DNA of 64,000 nt, taken from the NCBI GenBank assembly GCA_023400235.1, contig JAEXFI010000035.1, positions 120,641-184,640 on the forward strand. The letters are read 5' to 3'. The notes under the pieces were generated by a model. It did not search any database and was not told where the DNA came from. It was given only the letters and a program-made list of their open reading frames with translations. The translations under genes and the position numbers were made by a program. This DNA is from Bacillota bacterium. GTDB lineage: Bacteria > Bacillota > Clostridia > Acetivibrionales > DSM-1351. Below, piece after piece: positions 26,903-36,270 of this stretch (position 1 is the first letter of the stretch; every line of letters starts with the position of its first letter).

Positions 26903-28723
26903 ATGAAAAAATTATTGTCATTAATTGTAATCGCTATAGCATGTGCAGTGCTGATTCCCCTTACTGCCATGAAGGTGGGGGCCTGGGATAACGGCCTTGC
27001 TCCGACACCTCCCATGGGGTGGAACAGCTGGAATATATTTCATGGAGACATCAATGAAGCAAAAATCAAGCAAATTGCTGATGCAATGGTAAGTACGGGA
27101 ATGAAAGATGCGGGTTACGTGTACCTGAACCTGGACGACAACTGGATGGCCAACCCTGCAAGGGATTCCAACGGAAACCTGAGGGCCGATTCTTCACGTT
27201 TTCCAAACGGAATAAAGTCTCTGGCGGACTATGTGCATTCCAAGGGCCTGAAGCTGGGCATATACGGTGACAGAGGAACAATGACCTGTATGAATGTTCC
27301 TCAAAGCGGAAGCAAGGGCTATGAGGATAAGGATGCAAAAACCTTTGCTTCATGGGGGATCGATTATCTTAAATACGATAATTGCAATATACCCGGAGGG
27401 AGTGATATGAAAACCGATTACCAGAAGATGCAGACAGCCCTTTCAAATTGCGGAAGACCCATAGTCTTCAGCATTTGTGCCTGGGAATATCAAAACTGGA
27501 TGCCTGCTACCGGTAATTTGTGGCGTACAACACGTGATATAACGGACAAATGGGATACCGGAACAGCCTTTTTCAGAGGAATAATAAATCTGATTGATGA
27601 GAATTCCCAGTATACCTCTTCAGCAAAGCCTGGGGCCTGGAATGATCCTGATATGCTTGAAATCGGAAACGGTGGCTGTACTGCAGAGGAGTACCGAACT
27701 CAGATGAGCATGTGGAGCATGATGGCGGCTCCTCTTATAGCGGGCAATGATATCAGAAATATGAACCAGACCACGAAGGATATTTTGCTAAATACTGAAG
27801 TAATTGCAATAGATCAGGATCCGGCAGGTATTCAGGGCTCCAGAATCAAGAGTTCCAACGGACTTGAGGTTTGGTGCAAGCCCCTGGGCAACGGGGCGGG
27901 AACAGTCAAGGCAGTTGCTTTGCTCAACAGAAACTCATCAGCCGCCAATATAACTGTCAACTGGTCCGACATTGGCTTAAGCGGCAGCGTAAGTGTCAGG
28001 GATTTGTGGGCCAAAGCCGACAAAGGAAACTTTACGGGCTCCTACACGGCTTCAGTTCCTTCCCACGGTACTGTTATGCTGAAGGTTTCAAGCATACCCA
28101 CACAGATATCGGCATTTACAAAAATTGAAGCCGAAAGCTACTACACCCAATCTGGAATTCAGACAGAAACCTGTTCGGAAGGCGGTCAGAATGTTGGATA
28201 CATAGAAAACGGAGATTATATGGTTTTCCAGAATGTGGATTTCGGCAGCGGGGCGGGGAGTTTTCAGGCCAGAGTGGCCAGTGCCGCCGAGGGAGGAAAG
28301 ATTGAAATCAGGCTGGACAGCAGCACAGGGACCCTGGCAGGCACCTGTCCCGTTGACGGAACCGGTGGCTGGCAGACCTGGGCTGATGCAAAGTGCAATG
28401 TTAGCGGGGTAACCGGCAAACATGACCTGTATTTGAAATTTACCGGGGGAAGCGGTTATTTATTTAATTTGAACTGGTTTACCTTCGGGAAGGAAAGTAT
28501 ACCCACCGTCATTGTGGGAGATTTGAACGGAGATGGCAGTATTGACGCCACAGACTATGCGCTGATGAAAATGTATCTTCTCGGGTCTATAAAGGATTTT
28601 CCGGTAGAAAATGATCTGGAGGCGGGAGATTTAAATCTTGACAAAGTGATAGATTCGCTGGATTTTGCTGTATTCAAAATGTATCTGCTGGGGACCATAC
28701 CGAAATTGCCATATTCAAATTAA
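26903..28723 (+). CDS. Cellulosomal GH27 alpha-galactosidase with CBM6 and dockerin
   Basis: Retaining alpha-galactosidase of 606 residues. The ATG at 26,903 follows ACAGGAGG; a longer in-frame extension would overlap the preceding GH43 gene and has no ribosome site. A signal peptide ends near KVGA (about residue 26). The GH27 barrel shows LAPTPPMGWNSWN, GYVYLNLDDNWM, LGIYGDRGTMTC, nucleophile Asp in DYLKYDNCN, and the later WNDPDMLEIGNGG with MWSMMAAPLIAGND. A small C-terminal beta domain, CBM6 (401-530) and dockerin (536-600) follow. Expected to remove alpha-galactose from galactomannan or xylan side chains. Its CBM6 and dockerin are very close to those of the neighbouring genes. Confidence 0.94.
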   Translation: MKKLLSLIVIAIACAVLIPLTAMKVGAWDNGLAPTPPMGWNSWNIFHGDINEAKIKQIADAMVSTGMKDAGYVYLNLDDNWMANPARDSNGNLRADSSRFPNGIKSLADYVHSKGLKLGIYGDRGTMTCMNVPQSGSKGYEDKDAKTFASWGIDYLKYDNCNIPGGSDMKTDYQKMQTALSNCGRPIVFSICAWEYQNWMPATGNLWRTTRDITDKWDTGTAFFRGIINLIDENSQYTSSAKPGAWNDPDMLEIGNGGCTAEEYRTQMSMWSMMAAPLIAGNDIRNMNQTTKDILLNTEVIAIDQDPAGIQGSRIKSSNGLEVWCKPLGNGAGTVKAVALLNRNSSAANITVNWSDIGLSGSVSVRDLWAKADKGNFTGSYTASVPSHGTVMLKVSSIPTQISAFTKIEAESYYTQSGIQTETCSEGGQNVGYIENGDYMVFQNVDFGSGAGSFQARVASAAEGGKIEIRLDSSTGTLAGTCPVDGTGGWQTWADAKCNVSGVTGKHDLYLKFTGGSGYLFNLNWFTFGKESIPTVIVGDLNGDGSIDATDYALMKMYLLGSIKDFPVENDLEAGDLNLDKVIDSLDFAVFKMYLLGTIPKLPYSN

Positions 28724-28792
28724 ATATAAACCAGGGCTTTTATTTCACATTGTTTTGTTTTTAGGAAAAATTAAATCTTGCAGGAGGAAAAA

Positions 28793-30652
28793 ATGTTAAA
28801 AAGTATAAGAAAATCAATAAGTATATTGATTTGTCTGGCAATAATCCTGACATTGATATTCACAGTTCCGGTCAATGAAGTCTCGGCGGTGAACGGGGAT
28901 GCAACGGTGAATCTGGCAGGCACCAGACAGAGTATAAGCGGATTTGGCGCATCAAGTGCATGGTGCGGTGCCATTAACGATTCTGTTATGAACTCTCTCT
29001 ATGGTGATCTGGGTTATAGTATTTTAAGATTGCGCATTGAAGAGGGAATCGGTGACGCCTGGAAGACCGGTAACTTCAGTAAATGGGCCAATGAGCTTTC
29101 AAATGCAAAAAAGGCAAGTGCAAAAGGAGCCAAGGTTTTTGCTTCTCCCTGGAATCCTCCTGCCTCAATGCAGGAAGGCTTCAGCAAAAGCGACGATGCT
29201 GATGCCAAGCGGCTCAGATACGACAAGTATACCGAGTATGTCCAGTATCTCAACGCATATGTTAAATATATGAAGGACAACGGTGTTGATCTGTATGCCA
29301 TTTCAGTACAGAACGAGCCGGATTATGCTAAGGATTGGACCTGGTGGACACCCCAGGAAATGCTGAACTTTATGAAGAACTATGCCGGCTCCATCAATTG
29401 CAAAGTAATGGCACCGGAGTCATTTCAATATCTTAAGAATATGTCCGATCCAATTTTAAATGATGCCGTGGCCCTTGCCAACATGGATATTCTGGGCTGT
29501 CATTTCTATGGCACCAGCACAGCCAATATGGCTTATCCTCTTTACCAGCAGAAAAGTGAGGGAAAAGAGCTCTGGATGACCGAGAAGTATTTTGACGACG
29601 ACTCCATAGGCAATATAATGAATTTGTCCAAGGAAATCCATGACTCTATGGTCACAGGTAACATGAACGCCTATATATACTGGTGGATAACCTGGCCCAA
29701 CGGGCTGGCCACTTCTTCAGGCACTATTTATAAGAGGGCATATGTGCTGGGCCAGTATTCCAAATATATCCGTCCAGGCTATAACAGGGTTGATGCAACA
29801 GCAAATCCGAATACCAACGTATATGTATCTGCATACAAGGGCAGCAACAAGATAGTTATAGTTGCAATCAACCAGGGCACCTCTGCGGTAACCCAGAACT
29901 TTGTGCTGCAGAATGGAACAACCTCCAAGGTATCTGCTTATGTGACCGATAGCAGCAGGAATATGGCGGCCGGTTCTTCGGTTAATGTCTCCAACGGCTC
30001 TTTTTCGGCTCAGCTTTCTCCTCAAAGCATAACTACATTTGTAGGAGATCTGGGAAATGTGGGCCCGGTAGAGCCCAGGGACCCCTTTGTAAAAATGGAG
30101 GCTGAAAGCTATGACAGCCAGTCGGGGATACAGAATGTGACCTGTGACGAAGGGACTGAGGCTGTTGGTTATACAGAAAACGGAGATTATATAGTCTTCC
30201 AGAACGTGGATTTCGGCAGCGGGGCAGGGAGTTTTCAGGCCAGAGTTTCCAGTGCCACAGAAGGGGGGAATATTGAAATCAGGCTGGACAGTATCACAGG
30301 TCCTTTGGCAGGCACCTGCCCGGTCAAGGGGACGGGAGGCTGGCAGGTATTTACCGACGCAAAATGCGGCTTGAACGGTGTCAGCGGGAAGCATGACCTG
30401 TATTTAAAATTTACCGGGGGAAGCGGTTATTTATTTAATTTGAACTGGTTTACCTTTGGAAAGGAAAATGCTGTTAAAGCAGGGGATATAAATTCCGACG
30501 GACAGGTGGACTCAATTGATTTGCAGCTGCTCAAAGCATATCTTCTGGGCTCGGGAACGATTGAAAACACACAAGCAGCGGATATGGATGCCAGCGGGGA
30601 GATTAATGCAATTGATTTTGCGCTGCTTAAGCAATATCTGCTGACACTTTAG
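28793..30652 (+). CDS. Cellulosomal GH30 xylanase-type enzyme with CBM6 and dockerin (first copy)
   Basis: The start ATG 28,793 follows AGGAGG. The 619-residue product has a signal peptide (to about residue 33) and a GH30 barrel plus side beta-domain (about 38-425): ISGFGASSAW, SPWNPPASMQ, acid/base Glu in AISVQNEPDY, HFYGTS and nucleophile Glu in ELWMTEKYF. The sequence is nearest to the bacterial GH30_8 glucuronoxylanase group by feel. The usual Arg-containing aldouronate-binding loop cannot be confirmed here, so strict glucuronic-acid dependence is open. CBM6 (431-556) and dockerin (561-618) follow. It is adjacent to a second GH30, about 60-70% alike in the catalytic part on inspection. 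Confidence 0.9.
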   Translation: MLKSIRKSISILICLAIILTLIFTVPVNEVSAVNGDATVNLAGTRQSISGFGASSAWCGAINDSVMNSLYGDLGYSILRLRIEEGIGDAWKTGNFSKWANELSNAKKASAKGAKVFASPWNPPASMQEGFSKSDDADAKRLRYDKYTEYVQYLNAYVKYMKDNGVDLYAISVQNEPDYAKDWTWWTPQEMLNFMKNYAGSINCKVMAPESFQYLKNMSDPILNDAVALANMDILGCHFYGTSTANMAYPLYQQKSEGKELWMTEKYFDDDSIGNIMNLSKEIHDSMVTGNMNAYIYWWITWPNGLATSSGTIYKRAYVLGQYSKYIRPGYNRVDATANPNTNVYVSAYKGSNKIVIVAINQGTSAVTQNFVLQNGTTSKVSAYVTDSSRNMAAGSSVNVSNGSFSAQLSPQSITTFVGDLGNVGPVEPRDPFVKMEAESYDSQSGIQNVTCDEGTEAVGYTENGDYIVFQNVDFGSGAGSFQARVSSATEGGNIEIRLDSITGPLAGTCPVKGTGGWQVFTDAKCGLNGVSGKHDLYLKFTGGSGYLFNLNWFTFGKENAVKAGDINSDGQVDSIDLQLLKAYLLGSGTIENTQAADMDASGEINAIDFALLKQYLLTL

Positions 30653-30760
30653 TATTTAAAACTTAAAATAAAAACTTTGAACCCAGAACTAAGAATTTAG
30701 ATTAAGATCTTTGAACTAAGAACCTTCAGGACTAAAAACTATTTTTAAGGAGAATAAATT
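30653..30760 (+). repeat. Degenerate short repeats between the two GH30 genes
   Basis: The spacer holds CTTTGAAC twice and AACTAAGAA twice, plus related AACTTAAA/ACTAAAAAC pieces, at about 20-30-base spacing. They look like a degenerate local duplication. No promoter or terminator stands out. Confidence 0.35.
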
Positions 30761-32623
30761 ATGATTTCAAGAGTAAAAAAATCTTTCAGCATAATAATGG
30801 CCTTCCTGCTTGTGTTTTCAACACTGCTGGCCATACCTGTATTTGAGGTTTCGGCAGCAAGTGATGTAAATATAAACCTATCGGCAAAAAAACAGGAAAT
30901 CAAGGGGTTTGGAGGAATGAACCATCCGGGGTGGATTGGAGACCTGACAGCAGCTCAGAGAGAAACAGCCTTTGGGAATGGAGACGGGCAGCTGGGTTTT
31001 TCCATTTTAAGAATTCATGTAGATGAGGATAAGAACAATTGGTCCAAGGAACTGGCTACTGCCCAAAAAGCCGTTGAAAAAGGAGCAATAGTCTTTGCTT
31101 CACCCTGGAACCCTCCGGCAGATATGACTGAAACCTTCACCCGGAATGGTGTTACAGGGCAGAAACGGCTCAGATATGACAAGTATTCGGCATATGCCCA
31201 GTATCTCAATGATTTTGTTACATATATGAAAAATAACGGTGTAAATCTATATGCCATTTCAGTCCAGAATGAGCCTGACTATGCACATACCTGGACCTGG
31301 TGGACTCCTCAGGAGATGCTGAACTTTATGAAAAATAATGCAGGAGCCATTAACTGCAGGGTAATGTCTCCTGAGTCCTTCCAGTATCTCAAAAATATGT
31401 CCGACCCGATTTTAAACGATACCCAGGCCCTTGCCAACATGGATATACTCGGTGCCCATTTTTACGGCACAAGTGTGGGTAATATGCCTTATCCCTTATT
31501 TGAACAGAAGGGAGCGGGAAAAGAGCTCTGGATGACAGAGGTATATGTTCCCAACAGCGATGCAGATTCCGCAGACCGTTTCCCTGAAGCCTTAGATGTT
31601 GCATATAATATGCACAACGGAATAGTGGAGGGTAATTTTCAGGCATATGTCTGGTGGTATATCAGAAGGTCCTACGGCCCAATGAAGGAAAACGGAACCA
31701 TGAGCAAGCGAGGTGCCATGATGGCCCAGTACTCAAAATTTGTCCGTCCGGGGTATGTAAGGGTTGATGCAACTAAGAATCCCAATACAAATGTTTATGT
31801 ATCCGCTTATACAGGTGATAGCAAGGCGGTAGTTGTCGCAATAAACAAAAGTACATCTTCCGTGAGCCAGAAATTTAACCTGCAGGGTGCGTCATCAGTG
31901 TCAAAGATTACTTCATGGATAACAGACAGCAGTAAAAATGTAGCGTCCTCCTCAGCGTACAGCGGAACTTCATTTACGGCACAGCTTCCGGCTCAGAGTG
32001 TAACAACCTTTGTATGCCAGTTGGGAACCATAGTTCCGGTGGACAAAGATGCTTTCTCCAGATTGGAGGCAGAGAGCTACGATAGTCAGTCAGGAATACA
32101 AAATGTAACCTGTGATGAAGGTACGGAGGCGGTAGGCTATACTGAAAACGGTGATTACGCTGTCTATAATAGCGTTGATTTCGGCAGCGGAGCCACAAGC
32201 TTTCTGGCAAGAGCCTCCAGTGCCACTGAGGGCGGAAATATTGAAATCAGGCTGGACAGTATCACTGGTCCCTTGGTGGGAACCTGCCCGGTCAAGGGGA
32301 CTGGCGGCTGGCAGACCTTTACTGATGCAAAATGCAATGTGAGCGGGGTAACCGGTAAGCATGACCTGTATCTAAAATTTACAGGAGGAAGCGGTTACCT
32401 GTTCAACCTTAACTGGTTTACATTCAGTAAAGGCAGTACTCCCAAAGCAGGTGACATAAATTCCGACGGACAGATAGACGCCTTGGACTTCCAATTATTG
32501 AAAGCATACCTTCTGGGCCTGGGAAATATTGAAGATACAACATTAGCAGACATGGATTCAAACGGTGAGGTAAATGCAATTGATTTTTCGCTGCTTAAGT
32601 TATATCTGCTTGGGAATCAATGA
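30761..32623 (+). CDS. Cellulosomal GH30 xylanase-type enzyme with CBM6 and dockerin (second copy)
   Basis: A paralogue of the preceding gene with the same layout, 620 residues: signal peptide (to about residue 32), GH30 domain (about 38-425) with IKGFGGMNHPGW, SPWNPPADMTE, AISVQNEPDYAH, HFYGTS and ELWMTEVYVPNSDADS, then CBM6 (430-555) and dockerin (560-618). Compared with the first copy it differs in the substrate-side loops (GMNHPGWIGDL instead of GASSAWCGAI; a longer loop after the nucleophile; WYIRRSYGP instead of WWITWPNG). The RRSYGP segment resembles the aldouronate-binding region of GH30_8 glucuronoxylanases, so this copy is the better candidate for that activity. AAGGAG precedes the ATG. 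Confidence 0.9.
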   Translation: MISRVKKSFSIIMAFLLVFSTLLAIPVFEVSAASDVNINLSAKKQEIKGFGGMNHPGWIGDLTAAQRETAFGNGDGQLGFSILRIHVDEDKNNWSKELATAQKAVEKGAIVFASPWNPPADMTETFTRNGVTGQKRLRYDKYSAYAQYLNDFVTYMKNNGVNLYAISVQNEPDYAHTWTWWTPQEMLNFMKNNAGAINCRVMSPESFQYLKNMSDPILNDTQALANMDILGAHFYGTSVGNMPYPLFEQKGAGKELWMTEVYVPNSDADSADRFPEALDVAYNMHNGIVEGNFQAYVWWYIRRSYGPMKENGTMSKRGAMMAQYSKFVRPGYVRVDATKNPNTNVYVSAYTGDSKAVVVAINKSTSSVSQKFNLQGASSVSKITSWITDSSKNVASSSAYSGTSFTAQLPAQSVTTFVCQLGTIVPVDKDAFSRLEAESYDSQSGIQNVTCDEGTEAVGYTENGDYAVYNSVDFGSGATSFLARASSATEGGNIEIRLDSITGPLVGTCPVKGTGGWQTFTDAKCNVSGVTGKHDLYLKFTGGSGYLFNLNWFTFSKGSTPKAGDINSDGQIDALDFQLLKAYLLGLGNIEDTTLADMDSNGEVNAIDFSLLKLYLLGNQ

Positions 32624-32692
32624 TTTGGGGGAGTCGGGCTTGTTTGTTAAGTCTTGCCTAAATTCAGCTTTAGTCGGAAGGAAGTGTCTTTA

Positions 32693-35600
32693 ATGAAATT
32701 TGCAAAAGAAATGATAGAAAAGCTTGGTGCCACAGTCCTGGCAAGTTCTGTTCTTTTGAGTGGAAGTATATTGTTTAGCAGCCCCGTGGTATTTGGAGCT
32801 TCACCTGACGAGGCAGCTTTGCAGGCGCAGGATATGGCTGTTACACAGGATGCAGCTGCATTTTCTGATAATGATCTGAAATTGTGGTACAACAGTATGG
32901 CAGGAACCAATTTTTCCGGGGATGCGTATGATCTGAACGAGTCATTTTATAAGGCGTTGCCCCTCGGAAACGGTCGTATCGGTGCAATGGTCTACGGAAA
33001 TTATCCGGATGAGAGGATAGATCTGAACGAAAGTACTTTTTGGAGCAGCGGGCCAAGCAACAATAATAAGGCCGGTGCCGCGAACTATCTAAAGACGGCT
33101 CAGGACCAGCTGTTTGCAGAACAATACATAACTGGAAGCACCACAATTAAAAATAATATGATCGGCGGGGGCGAAGCCAGGTATCAATCAGTGGGAAACC
33201 TGAAGCTGGCTTTTGGTCACAGCTCGGTATCAGGCTACTCAAGGCAGCTGGATATGAATACCGGTGTTGTTTCCAGTGATTATACCTACGGTGGGAAGAA
33301 ATATCACAGGGAGTCCTTTGTCAGTTACCCCGATCAGGTTTTGGTTACCCGAATCACCTGTAGTTCAGCAGGGTCGGTATCTTTTACCGCCGGCTACGAG
33401 TCTTCGCTTTCAGGTCAGTATACCATTTCAACCTCGGGATCGGATACTCTGGTAATGAACGGACATGGAGATTCTGACAACGGTATTTCATATGCTGTTT
33501 GGTTTTCGACACGTTCAAAAATCATTAATACAAACGGTTCAGTTACAGCCGGCAACAATCAAATAAATGTCACAAATGCCGACTCGGTAGTTATTCTTAC
33601 TTCTGTCCGTACAAATTTTATCAATTACAAAACCTGTAACGGAGATGAAAAGGGAAAGGCGACTGCCGATATTACCAACGCTTCAGCCAAGTCTTACAGC
33701 ACCTTGTACAATAACCATACAGCCGACTATCAGGCATTATTCCAGAGGGTGGATGTTGATCTGGGAGGAAGCGGCAGTGAAAATGGCAAGCCAATGGCAC
33801 AGAGAATATCAGAATTTGGTTCCACAAACGACCCAAAACTGGCAAAGGTGCTTTTCCAGTACGGCAGATACCTTATGATCAGTGCCTCCCGGGACTCACA
33901 GCCCATGAACCTGCAGGGAATATGGAATAAGTTCCGGTATCCGGCCTGGGGCAGCAAGCTGACTACCAATATCAACTATGAAATGAACTACTGGCCTGCT
34001 CTGACCACCAATCTGGCCGAGTGCTTCCAGCCTTTTGTTGAAAAGGCCAAAGCACTGCAGAGTCCGGGAAATGAGACGGCCCGGGCACATTACAATATTT
34101 CAAACGGCTGGGTAGTACACCATAATACGGACCTGTGGAACAGAACTGCCCCCATTGACGGTGAATGGGGCTTCTGGCCCACTGGAGCAGGTTGGATTTC
34201 CAATATGCTGTATGATGCTTATAATTTTAATCAGAACGCAGATTATTTGAAAGATATCTATCCTGTAATCAAAGGCTCAGCCGACTTTTTACAAACTCTG
34301 ATGCAGTCAAAGAGCATTAATGGACAAAATTATCAGGTAATCTGTCCGGGCACTTCGCCGGAACTCACACCACCCGGTTCCAGCGGTGGACAGGGCGCAT
34401 ACAACAGCTATGGTGTTACCATGGACAACGGAATCAGCCGGGAGCTTTTCAAAGCTGTCATTCAGGCCTCCAGAATACTCAATGTAGATGAAACCTTCCG
34501 TTCCAAGCTGCAATCCAAGCTTTCCCAGATCAAGCCCAATACCATAGGAAGCTGGGGACAGCTTCAGGAATGGGCTTATGACTGGGATAGCCAGAATGAA
34601 AAAAACCGCCATATATCTTTTGCCTATGACCTGTTTCCCGGTATGGAAATAAGTAAGCGGAATACACCTTCTGTGGCAAATGCGGCAATCAAATCCTTAA
34701 ATGCAAGAGGAGACGTGGGGACGGGTTGGTCCGAAGCCTGGAAACTGAATTGCTGGGCGAGGCTTGAGGACGGCACCCATGCATACAACCTGGTCAAACT
34801 GCTCATTACCCCTGTAAGCAAGAGCGGACGTCTCTATGACAACCTGTGGGATGCACATCCTCCCTTCCAGATCGACGGCAATTTCGGATTCACTTCAGGA
34901 ATAGCTGAGATGCTGCTGCAGAGCCAGAACAATGAAATCCAGCTTTTACCTGCTTTGCCGGGCCAATGGTCTACCGGACATGCCAACGGCCTCTGTGCCC
35001 GCGGTAATTTTACAGTTACCGAAATGAGCTGGTCCAATGGGGCGCTAAGCAGTGCTGCCATAAAATCAAATTCAGGAGGTGTCTGCAATGTGCGCTATGG
35101 CAACAGGACCATCAGCTTTCCCACCACTGCGGGAAGCTCCTATCAGCTGAACGGTTCTTTGCAATTGGTAAATACTGCTGCCACCCTGACAAATGTAGCT
35201 CTGAATAAAACTGCCACCGCTTCGGGCAGCAAAACGGGTGAAGAGGCAGATAAGGCCATTGACGGTTCAACGGCTACCAAATGGTGCCACGATAACGGTA
35301 TCAGCGGGGAGTGGCTGAAGGTTGACCTTGGATCAGAGTATGATATCAGCCGCTGGGTGGTAAAGCATGCCGGCACTACAGAGTCAATAAAACTAAATAC
35401 CAGGGATATGACACTCCAGAAGAGCAGTGATGGAAGTACCTGGACCGATGTGGATGTGGCCTATGGAAACCAGCAGAACATAACCGACAGAAATGTCCCG
35501 GCATTCAAGGCCAGATATGTACGTGTGTTTATAAATACCGCCACTCAGGATAACACCGGAGGTGCCAGAATTTGCGAATTTGAGCTGTGGGGAAAATCCG

Positions 35601-36211
35601 GCATCGAAGTTCCAAAGTCAGCTTATGAAAAAATTGAAGCGGAAGCTTTCGACAGCCAATTGGGAGTTCAGACCGAAACCTGTACGGAAGGCGGACTGGA
35701 TGTTGCATATATTGAGAACGGGGATTATCTGGTGTTCAAAAATATTGACTTCGGCAGCGGAGTGGGAATTTTTAAAGCCAGAGCAGCCAGTGCCTCCAAT
35801 GGCGGGAATATAGAAATCAGGTTGGATGGTATTACGGGACCAGTGGCAGGAAACTGTACCATAGGTGGAACAGGTGCATGGCAGACCTGGGCTGATGCAA
35901 CCGGCAAAGTAAACGGGATAAGCGGAAAACACGACCTGTATCTGCTATTTACGGGGGACAGCGGCTATCTGTTCAATCTTAACTGGTTCACATTTGAGGC
36001 AGGCAGTTTATACCAGGCAGGTGACATAAATTCCGACGGACAGATTGACGCTTTGGACTTCCAGCTTTTGAAAGCATATCTTTTGGGCTTGGGGAATATA
36101 GAAGATACAAAGTTAGCCGACATGGATGCAAACGGAGAAATAAATGCAATTGATTTTTCACGGCTGAAACAATATTTACTTGGTATAGCTGTCTCGTTGC
36201 CGACTGATTAA
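32693..36211 (+). CDS. Cellulosomal GH95 alpha-L-fucosidase/galactosidase with discoidin-type CBM, CBM6 and dockerin
   Basis: The largest cluster enzyme, 1172 residues from ATG 32,693 (GGAAGG upstream). After a signal peptide (to about residue 36, VVFGA) comes the GH95 N-terminal sandwich (LWYNSMA, ALPLGNGRIGAMVYG, LNESTFWSSGP) and the (alpha/alpha)6 barrel with DSQPMNLQGIWN, TTNINYEMNYWPA, HHNTDLWN, CPGTSPELTPPG and IDGNFGFTSGIAEML, all hallmark motifs. A C-terminal beta domain, an F5/8 type C (CBM32-like) module (about 831-970), CBM6 (976-1100) and dockerin (1104-1168) follow. Expected to remove alpha-1,2-L-fucose or L-galactose, for example from xyloglucan side chains. It carries two different carbohydrate-binding modules. 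Confidence 0.93.
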   Translation: MKFAKEMIEKLGATVLASSVLLSGSILFSSPVVFGASPDEAALQAQDMAVTQDAAAFSDNDLKLWYNSMAGTNFSGDAYDLNESFYKALPLGNGRIGAMVYGNYPDERIDLNESTFWSSGPSNNNKAGAANYLKTAQDQLFAEQYITGSTTIKNNMIGGGEARYQSVGNLKLAFGHSSVSGYSRQLDMNTGVVSSDYTYGGKKYHRESFVSYPDQVLVTRITCSSAGSVSFTAGYESSLSGQYTISTSGSDTLVMNGHGDSDNGISYAVWFSTRSKIINTNGSVTAGNNQINVTNADSVVILTSVRTNFINYKTCNGDEKGKATADITNASAKSYSTLYNNHTADYQALFQRVDVDLGGSGSENGKPMAQRISEFGSTNDPKLAKVLFQYGRYLMISASRDSQPMNLQGIWNKFRYPAWGSKLTTNINYEMNYWPALTTNLAECFQPFVEKAKALQSPGNETARAHYNISNGWVVHHNTDLWNRTAPIDGEWGFWPTGAGWISNMLYDAYNFNQNADYLKDIYPVIKGSADFLQTLMQSKSINGQNYQVICPGTSPELTPPGSSGGQGAYNSYGVTMDNGISRELFKAVIQASRILNVDETFRSKLQSKLSQIKPNTIGSWGQLQEWAYDWDSQNEKNRHISFAYDLFPGMEISKRNTPSVANAAIKSLNARGDVGTGWSEAWKLNCWARLEDGTHAYNLVKLLITPVSKSGRLYDNLWDAHPPFQIDGNFGFTSGIAEMLLQSQNNEIQLLPALPGQWSTGHANGLCARGNFTVTEMSWSNGALSSAAIKSNSGGVCNVRYGNRTISFPTTAGSSYQLNGSLQLVNTAATLTNVALNKTATASGSKTGEEADKAIDGSTATKWCHDNGISGEWLKVDLGSEYDISRWVVKHAGTTESIKLNTRDMTLQKSSDGSTWTDVDVAYGNQQNITDRNVPAFKARYVRVFINTATQDNTGGARICEFELWGKSGIEVPKSAYEKIEAEAFDSQLGVQTETCTEGGLDVAYIENGDYLVFKNIDFGSGVGIFKARAASASNGGNIEIRLDGITGPVAGNCTIGGTGAWQTWADATGKVNGISGKHDLYLLFTGDSGYLFNLNWFTFEAGSLYQAGDINSDGQIDALDFQLLKAYLLGLGNIEDTKLADMDANGEINAIDFSRLKQYLLGIAVSLPTD

Positions 36212-36222
36212 AAAACAACAAA

Positions 36223-36257
36223 AGGGGTCAGCTCTGAATAAGAATCGGAGTTGACCT
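36223..36257 (+). promoter_or_regulatory. Stem-loop upstream of the lipoprotein gene
   Basis: GGTCAGCTCTGA pairs with TCGGAGTTGACC across a short loop, with two non-canonical positions. It begins 12 bases after the GH95 stop and ends just before the GGAGG of the next gene. No T-run follows. A processing site or partial terminator is plausible. Confidence 0.5.
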
Positions 36258-36270
36258 CATGGAGGTTATT

